NCBI GenBank assembly: GCA_965368585.1 | Contig: CBDUNM010000097.1 | Span: 1-19,929 of the forward strand | Length of the DNA stretch: 19,929 nt | Direction of reading: 5' to 3' | DNA from: JARRQB01 sp965368585 | GTDB lineage: Bacteria > Pseudomonadota > Gammaproteobacteria > Chromatiales > Chromatiaceae | Part shown: positions 15,523 through 19,929 of the stretch, in pieces | Layout: every line of letters begins with the position of its first letter | How positions within the stretch are numbered: position 1 is the stretch's first letter | Translations under genes and position numbers: made by a program | Notes under the pieces: generated by a model | What the model saw: only the letters and a program-made list of their open reading frames with translations | Told to the model about the DNA's origin: nothing | Database searches by the model: none

Positions 15523-16125
15523 ATGTCGAATCAAACACTGGCTTACGCGATCGAAGATCGCCTTTACCTGAATATCACCGATCGCTGTACCCTGGCGTGC
15601 CGATTCTGTCCTAAGCACAACGGCAGCTGGAGAGTGCACGACTACGACCTCGCATTGCTACGGCGCCCGACCGTCGCGGACGTGGTGCACGCAATCGGCG
15701 AGCCGCGGGCCTACACGGAGGTCGTGTTCTGCGGCTACGGCGAGCCGACCTTGCGGCTCGAGCCGCTGCTTCAGATTGCCGAGTACGTGCAGACCCACGG
15801 CGTGCCGGTGCGCGTCAATACCGATGGACTGGCGAATTTGGTTCACAAGCGTAACGTCTTGCCGCTGTTCCAGGGCCGCGTCACCGCGTTGTCCGTCTCG
15901 CTGAATGCACCAAATCAGGCCGTGTACGAACGCCACTGTCAGCCGTCGCTCCCCGGCAGCTTCGACGCGGTCAAAACCTTCTTGAGACAAGCCAGGACTT
16001 ACGTGCCCGCGGTTACGGCCACCGCGATCGACGGTCTCGCGGGTGTCGATATTGAGGCCTGTCGCAATCTAGCGACGGAACTGGGCGTCGATTTTCGCCG
16101 CCGCGCACTGGACATCGTTGGTTGA
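15523..16125 (+). CDS. Radical SAM protein, TatD-associated type
   Basis: This compact radical SAM enzyme has 200 residues. The [4Fe-4S] motif is C22, C26, C29 (CTLACRFC), preceded by LYLNITDRC as in the TatD-associated family. FCGYGEPTLRLEPLL supplies the GE motif for SAM binding, followed by VRVNTDGLANLVHKR and the VTALSVSLNAPN strand. The small size means a minimal core without an auxiliary-cluster domain. Its substrate is unknown; family members are usually named for a neighbouring tatD, but no tatD lies in this window. The TGA stop overlaps a TTG (TTGA, 16122-16125) that opens the next small frame. No strong ribosome binding site is visible before the ATG. Confidence 0.9.
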   Translation: MSNQTLAYAIEDRLYLNITDRCTLACRFCPKHNGSWRVHDYDLALLRRPTVADVVHAIGEPRAYTEVVFCGYGEPTLRLEPLLQIAEYVQTHGVPVRVNTDGLANLVHKRNVLPLFQGRVTALSVSLNAPNQAVYERHCQPSLPGSFDAVKTFLRQARTYVPAVTATAIDGLAGVDIEACRNLATELGVDFRRRALDIVG

Positions 16126-16316
16126 GTGCGTTCGCTCTGGAAGATGCTGACAGCTACTAACGCCGGCGCGACTGGAAACTGGCGCAGCACCCGCACAACG
16201 CTGACCCGGTGGTCGTCGAAGCCGATGACCCTGCCAGACCGAGTAGCCGCGAACGCGCGGCCCTCTATCTATACCGCGCCCGGTGCTTCGACCGGATTGC
16301 CGAACCCCAACCATAA
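16122..16316 (+). pseudogene. Small gene interrupted by one ochre codon
   Basis: A frame begins with TTG at 16122, overlapping the stop of the radical SAM gene by 4 nt, and runs to TAA 16314-16316 (64 codons). It is broken only by a TAA at codon 13 (16158-16160). Before the stop it reads MSAFALEDADSY, and after it RRRDWKLAQHPHNADPVVVE, continuing to ALYLYRARCFDRIAEPQP. The composition is protein-like, with about 70% G or C at third positions, and a single base change (TAA to TAC or TAT) would restore it. I do not recognise the family; the end resembles one helix-turn-helix pair of a TPR-like protein. It may be a recent pseudogene, a sequence error or a readthrough product. No good restart codon follows the stop. 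Confidence 0.5.
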
Positions 16317-16382
16317 CAGGTTGAACGCTTGCACAGACCGTGACAGAGTTTCCGCCTGTAAATCGCCGATCGACAACCAGTC

Positions 16383-17048
16383 ATGACAGACCAAACCGAC
16401 CGCCCGGTACCGACCGAGATCAATCTGCATCGTAAATCAAGGGTTTTGCGAATGACCTTTTCCGACGGCAAGTCGTTCGATCTGCCGTGCGAATATCTGC
16501 GCGTGCACTCTAAGGCGGCAGAGGTCGTCACCCGGTCGACACCGGAAACGGGCAAGGAAAACATCAGAATCGCCAGTATCGAACCGCAAGGCTCGTACGC
16601 CATCCGCATCGTCTTCGACGATGGACACGATACCGGCATCTGCTCGTGGGAGACCTTGTGCGAGCTCGGCGTGAATCGGGCCGCCTACTGGCAACGCTAT
16701 CTCGATCGTCTGGCGGCCGCCGGATACACTCGCGAAGGCACCCGCCTGGGCGATGCCGACGATCGCGAGCGTAAGATCAGGCTGTTGTATTTCGCTTACC
16801 TTGCGAAATACCAGCGCAAGGAGTCGGAAGAGGTGACACCGCCAGCAAGCGTCGAGGATGTACGAAGTCTGTTGACGTGGTTGTGCAAGAAAGAACACGA
16901 TCGCGGCTATCTGCTCGCCGCTGACAATGTGCAGATCACCGTCAACAAGCAGTTCACCGAACCTTACACCAGACTCGATCCGGGCGACGAGATCGCGATC
17001 GTTCCGGTCAAGCCTACGCCGCCCGCGCCAACGTCTAGACCGCGCTGA
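16383..17048 (+). CDS. DUF971 domain fused to MoaD/ThiS-like domain
   Basis: This 221-residue protein has two recognisable parts. Residues 10-112 match DUF971, the gamma-butyrobetaine-hydroxylase N-terminal-like domain: EINLHRKSRVLRMTFSDG, PCEYLRVHSKAAEV, IEPQGSYAIRIVFDDGHDTG and CSWETLCELG. Residues about 131-209 match the MoaD/ThiS beta-grasp family: KIRLLYFAYLAKY, SVEDVRSLLTWLCKK, VQITVNKQFTEPYTRLDPGD and EIAIVP. MoaD and ThiS normally end in Gly-Gly for sulfur transfer, but here the end is PVKPTPPAPTSRPR, without any Gly-Gly. DUF971 domains occur attached to Mrp/ApbC-type Fe-S proteins in other bacteria, so a role around iron-sulfur or sulfur chemistry is possible. The function of this fusion is unknown. 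The start is ATG 16383. Confidence 0.82.
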   Translation: MTDQTDRPVPTEINLHRKSRVLRMTFSDGKSFDLPCEYLRVHSKAAEVVTRSTPETGKENIRIASIEPQGSYAIRIVFDDGHDTGICSWETLCELGVNRAAYWQRYLDRLAAAGYTREGTRLGDADDRERKIRLLYFAYLAKYQRKESEEVTPPASVEDVRSLLTWLCKKEHDRGYLLAADNVQITVNKQFTEPYTRLDPGDEIAIVPVKPTPPAPTSRPR

Positions 17049-17109
17049 CGGCGTGCGCGCACTGCACGACGTTTGACGCACATCCACCGGCCAACCGCTG
17101 CACAACACC

Positions 17110-17589
17110 ATGATCTCCGGCGCTCAAATCCGACTTGCAAAGGTGTCTGAGGCAAGGTGTATCGCGGTGATGTCCAGGGACTGGATCGAATCGGGACTGG
17201 GATGGTCATGGACCGCGCCGCGCGTGGTCGGCAGGATTCGCGGCGCTCACGCCAACGTCATCGTGTGCGTCGAAGGTAATCGCATCGCCGGATTCGCCAT
17301 CATGAGCTATAGCGGCAACGAGGCGCACCTGGAATTGCTGGGCGTGCGCCCCGACCGGCGACTGACCGGAGTGGGCAAATGCCTGGTCAACTGGTTGGAA
17401 ACCACGGCGCTGGTGTTTGGCGCCGGCGTCGTGTACCTGGAAACCCGCTCGGCTAACCGGGCGGCGAGGCGATTCTACGAACGTCTTGGGTATCGCGTCG
17501 TGCAACGCATACCCGCCTACTACAAGGGCAGGGAAACCGCCCTACGCATGGCACGGGATCTATGGGCTAAGCGGTTTACCGCGCGATGA
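17110..17589 (+). CDS. GNAT family N-acetyltransferase, RimI-like
   Basis: This cytoplasmic acetyltransferase has 159 residues, the normal size for a single GNAT domain. The acetyl-CoA motif A is seen as ELLGVRPDRRLTGVGKCLVNWLE (about residues 75-97), with RRLTGVGK as the R/Q-x-x-G-x-G/A pyrophosphate loop. The following strand VYLETRSANRAARRFYERLGY (about 117-137) is typical of RimI-like enzymes, with the conserved Asn and the FYERLGY motif. The substrate may be a protein N terminus or a small amine and cannot be read from the sequence. It starts at ATG 17110, 61 nt after the DUF971-MoaD fusion on the same strand. Confidence 0.9.
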   Translation: MISGAQIRLAKVSEARCIAVMSRDWIESGLGWSWTAPRVVGRIRGAHANVIVCVEGNRIAGFAIMSYSGNEAHLELLGVRPDRRLTGVGKCLVNWLETTALVFGAGVVYLETRSANRAARRFYERLGYRVVQRIPAYYKGRETALRMARDLWAKRFTAR

Positions 17590-17890
17590 CGCTGGAAATG
17601 CAACCCGGATCACACCGGAGACTGCGGCCGGAAAGCACGATCTGGTACAATTTACAGCTATCTTACGGCTTGATGCCGAGACACTGCAGCACGTAGTCCC
17701 GTCCGATACGCCGGGGCGTCAATCTAGGCTCGATCGGGAAAAGGACACTGCCGTCACGCATTCGGAGTTTCGGTTGGCGCCGTATCGCAGCCACATTGGA
17801 ATTCCGCATTTTTCTCACCCAGGCGACCGTAGGCCTCGCAAGTTGCCGGCGCACGCCATACCGTCATCCGACGGGGAGAAGCACAGGATT
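17590..17890. other. Gap before the secreted protein gene
   Basis: This 301-nt stretch contains no convincing gene. A minus-strand frame at 17663-17854 (GTG start, 63 codons, 13 Arg) has a natural-looking C-terminal half (DGSVLFPIEPRLTPRRIGRD) and could be a small gene or gene remnant. It is unrecognised, and its third-position GC (about 68%) is not decisive. TACAAT at 17646-17651 resembles a -10 element but has no -35 partner at 16-18 nt. A short hairpin (CCGTC-ATCC-GACGG, 17861-17874) sits just before the next gene's start. Confidence 0.4.
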
Positions 17891-19929
17891 ATGCTTAAAT
17901 ATTTATTGATAACGACAACGATTTCCATGTTGTCCCTGGCCGCGCCGACCCGCGCCGGCGAAAGCCCGACGCCGGCGTATCCTGAAATTCAGCAGGGCAG
18001 GAACCTCGGGGATTGCGTCAACAAACTGCATGCCCAGGACGGCGGCTGGTGTGAAATCCGCGTCGACGACAACCACCCCTCCATATCTTCGGTATGGCCC
18101 AAACCGCTGGATCGCAAGACCCGTATGTTCACTGGTCCCACATCGATCCTGATTGCCTGGAACAGCGCGGCTTTCGATGAAAAGCGAGGCCTGATGTATT
18201 TCATGGGCGGGGGGCACGGTGATTATGGCGGCAACGAAGTGTACGAGTTCGACCTGAACACGGGGCGCTGGACCCGGCTGACCGAGCCCTCACCCCTGGA
18301 GAATCTGTTCGTCGCAATCGACTACGGCAGCCGGCCGGACAGCCCTTGGCGCCGCCTTTGCTGGATGCCGCACACCCCTACGGTGCCGGCCAGCGCCCAC
18401 ACCTACGACGGCCTGCAATACAGCACCAAGACCGACACGTTTTTTAACCACGTCAGAAAAGCGGCCGACGGCGCCTGTTTCGAAGATGAGGAAGACCGCT
18501 ACAAGAACCACTCGGCCGTGCTGGGCGACAACGTGGAGAACGCGGTGGGCTGGTATGAATTCAATCCGTCCAGAACCGACCAACGCAACGGCCTGCAACC
18601 GCTGACATGGAGAAAGGTGCTGGGTTTCAGCGACTTGGAGCCGTATGGGCTGCATCGTGGTTTTCCGGTATCAGCGGAATTACCGGGCGGCGACATTGTG
18701 CTGGGTTCGAACTTTCTTTCCGTCGTCATCGATCCGAAGAATCCGAAACCCGGGACGTTCAAGCCGTTCGCGAAGATGGCCGACTGGGGCGACGCCACGC
18801 AGATCTACGATGCGCAAAGGGACCTTGTTTGGTCCATTCACGGCAGGGTGTTGTTGGCCTTCGCAGCCAAGTCAGGGCAGTTGATTCGGACGATAAAAAC
18901 GAAAGTCGACCATGGGAAATCCCTGGCGTTCGACAAAACAGGCAAGCTGGTGTTCTGGAACGGTGCCTCGAGCATTTATACCGTCGATCCGGATGAACGA
19001 GATCCTCGGTGGCAACTGTTCGACTGGCAAGGGTATGGTCCGGGCAGCAGTTCCGGCCAGGGTCGCGTGTACGGTAAATGGGTCTATTTGAAAGAGCATG
19101 ATCTGTTCGCGGGGATCTCCGATCACAGTACGGGCGTATGGATATACAAGCAGCCAAAGAAGCTGCGGCCTACCGTTCTGTCCACGATCAACGCGCAGCA
19201 AATGATCTACGAAGCCAAGGCCAACAGTACCGTCACGATTCCTCCGGGGACCTACGGGGGCGGGCTGCACATCAACAAGTCGCTGACGGTCAAGCTGGCG
19301 GGGGTGAATCTGCGTGGCATCGCCAAGCAAAAAGGCATTATCAACGTCGAGTGCAACCGCTGCCAAGTGCTGTTGGAGGATTTCCACGCCAATGGACCTG
19401 CGGCCGGCTGCGTGGTGGGTGATTGCGCGGGCATCAAGGCGGAGGGCGTGAACTTCGATCTGACTGTCAAACGCGCGCACATCGACAAGACGGTGCTGGG
19501 CATTCTGACCGACAACCGGGGCGGCGCCGTCACGCTCGAAGACAGCCTGATCGAAAATACCGGACTGAACGATCGATCGGGCAATCTCGGTCACGGTTTT
19601 TACGCCGGCGATATCGATTCCGTGGTGATTCGCGACTCGACCGTCAGACGATCCTTCGGCGACGGTCACTTGTTCAAGAGCAGAGCGCCGCAGAACTCGA
19701 TCGAGCACAGTGTGATCGCCGGTATGGACGGCCGCCACTCGCGAACCATCGATCTGCCCTGTAGCGGTACGCTGCTGGTGCGAAACAGCACCCTGCAACA
19801 CGGCGCAAACGCTGACAATGCAGACATCATCAGCGTCGGCACGGAACCCGGCCCCTGTCAGAACCGGATTCATCCCGCCGATATTTCCATTTTGCACAGC
19901 TGGATCATCATTGACCGGGACGAGTCACC
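17891..19929 (+). CDS. Secreted Kelch-like propeller / beta-helix protein, 3' truncated
   Basis: The frame is open from ATG 17891 to the window end (679 codons, no stop), so the C terminus is missing. A signal peptide is visible (MLKYLLITTTISMLSLAAP, cleavage probably after TRA at residue 22). Residues about 60-425 look like a Kelch or galactose-oxidase-like beta-propeller: MYFMGGGHGDYGGNEVYEFD, LNTGRWTRLTEPS, NAVGWYEFNPSRT and DPRWQLFDWQGYGPG. From about residue 430 the pattern changes to a right-handed parallel beta-helix of the pectate-lyase type, with a PPGTYGGGLHINKSLTVKLAG start and coils such as VTLEDSLIENTG, SVVIRDSTVRRS and LLVRNSTLQHGANAD. This suggests an exported carbohydrate-binding or -degrading or surface protein. 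Catalytic residues cannot be assigned. It starts after a 301-nt gap, so probably has its own promoter. Confidence 0.82.
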   Translation, partial: MLKYLLITTTISMLSLAAPTRAGESPTPAYPEIQQGRNLGDCVNKLHAQDGGWCEIRVDDNHPSISSVWPKPLDRKTRMFTGPTSILIAWNSAAFDEKRGLMYFMGGGHGDYGGNEVYEFDLNTGRWTRLTEPSPLENLFVAIDYGSRPDSPWRRLCWMPHTPTVPASAHTYDGLQYSTKTDTFFNHVRKAADGACFEDEEDRYKNHSAVLGDNVENAVGWYEFNPSRTDQRNGLQPLTWRKVLGFSDLEPYGLHRGFPVSAELPGGDIVLGSNFLSVVIDPKNPKPGTFKPFAKMADWGDATQIYDAQRDLVWSIHGRVLLAFAAKSGQLIRTIKTKVDHGKSLAFDKTGKLVFWNGASSIYTVDPDERDPRWQLFDWQGYGPGSSSGQGRVYGKWVYLKEHDLFAGISDHSTGVWIYKQPKKLRPTVLSTINAQQMIYEAKANSTVTIPPGTYGGGLHINKSLTVKLAGVNLRGIAKQKGIINVECNRCQVLLEDFHANGPAAGCVVGDCAGIKAEGVNFDLTVKRAHIDKTVLGILTDNRGGAVTLEDSLIENTGLNDRSGNLGHGFYAGDIDSVVIRDSTVRRSFGDGHLFKSRAPQNSIEHSVIAGMDGRHSRTIDLPCSGTLLVRNSTLQHGANADNADIISVGTEPGPCQNRIHPADISILHSWIIIDRDES

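Noticed and set aside
17053..17062. 10-bp palindrome GTGCGCGCAC between the fusion gene and the GNAT gene
   Set aside because: Alternating GC palindromes this short are common by chance in GC-rich DNA, and it has no loop for an RNA hairpin.

Overview
The window looks like a chromosomal segment of a GC-rich gammaproteobacterium. The main argument is gene order: yebC-ruvC-ruvA-ruvB-ybgC-tolQ-tolR-tolA-tolB-pal-cpoB-queE-queC is a typical gammaproteobacterial run, and the proteins read as full-length, intact members of their families. No lineage below class can be fixed from the sequence alone.

Layout. Positions 1-686 (plus strand) hold the 3' end of an ankyrin-repeat gene and a small uncharacterised gene. 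Positions 762-3508 (minus) hold an MFS transporter that overlaps the end of sbcB (exonuclease I) by 4 nt. Positions 3713-13927 (minus) are a nearly continuous 10-kb block. It is transcribed from yebC and ruvCAB (Holliday-junction processing) through ybgC and the Tol-Pal envelope genes to queE and queC (7-deazaguanine/queuosine precursor synthesis). Many junctions overlap by 4 nt (ATGA, GTGA), and non-ATG starts are frequent: GTG in ruvA, queE, queC and the MFS gene, TTG in ybgC, and apparently CTG or ATT in ruvC. The larger gaps are ruvB-ybgC (194 nt), tolA-tolB (131 nt unless tolB starts further upstream), tolR-tolA (88 nt) and pal-cpoB (211 nt, with a GC-rich hairpin).

Positions 14092-19929 (plus) are less standard. 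They hold an HDOD-type signalling protein divergent from yebC, a small radical SAM protein (TatD-associated type) and a short gene that overlaps it by 4 nt but carries an in-frame ochre codon. Next come a two-domain DUF971/MoaD-like fusion lacking the C-terminal Gly-Gly, a RimI-like GNAT acetyltransferase, a roughly 300-nt gap, and a large secreted protein cut by the window end. That protein joins a Kelch-like propeller region to a right-handed beta-helix.

The most interesting points are the ruvC start with no ATG/GTG/TTG option, the DUF971-MoaD fusion, the interrupted small gene next to the radical SAM gene, and the propeller-helix secreted protein. The radical SAM / small gene / DUF971-MoaD / GNAT group is the only candidate here for an undescribed pathway, and the evidence that it is a functional unit is only proximity and shared strand. 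I saw no tRNA or rRNA gene, insertion sequence, CRISPR array or phage gene.
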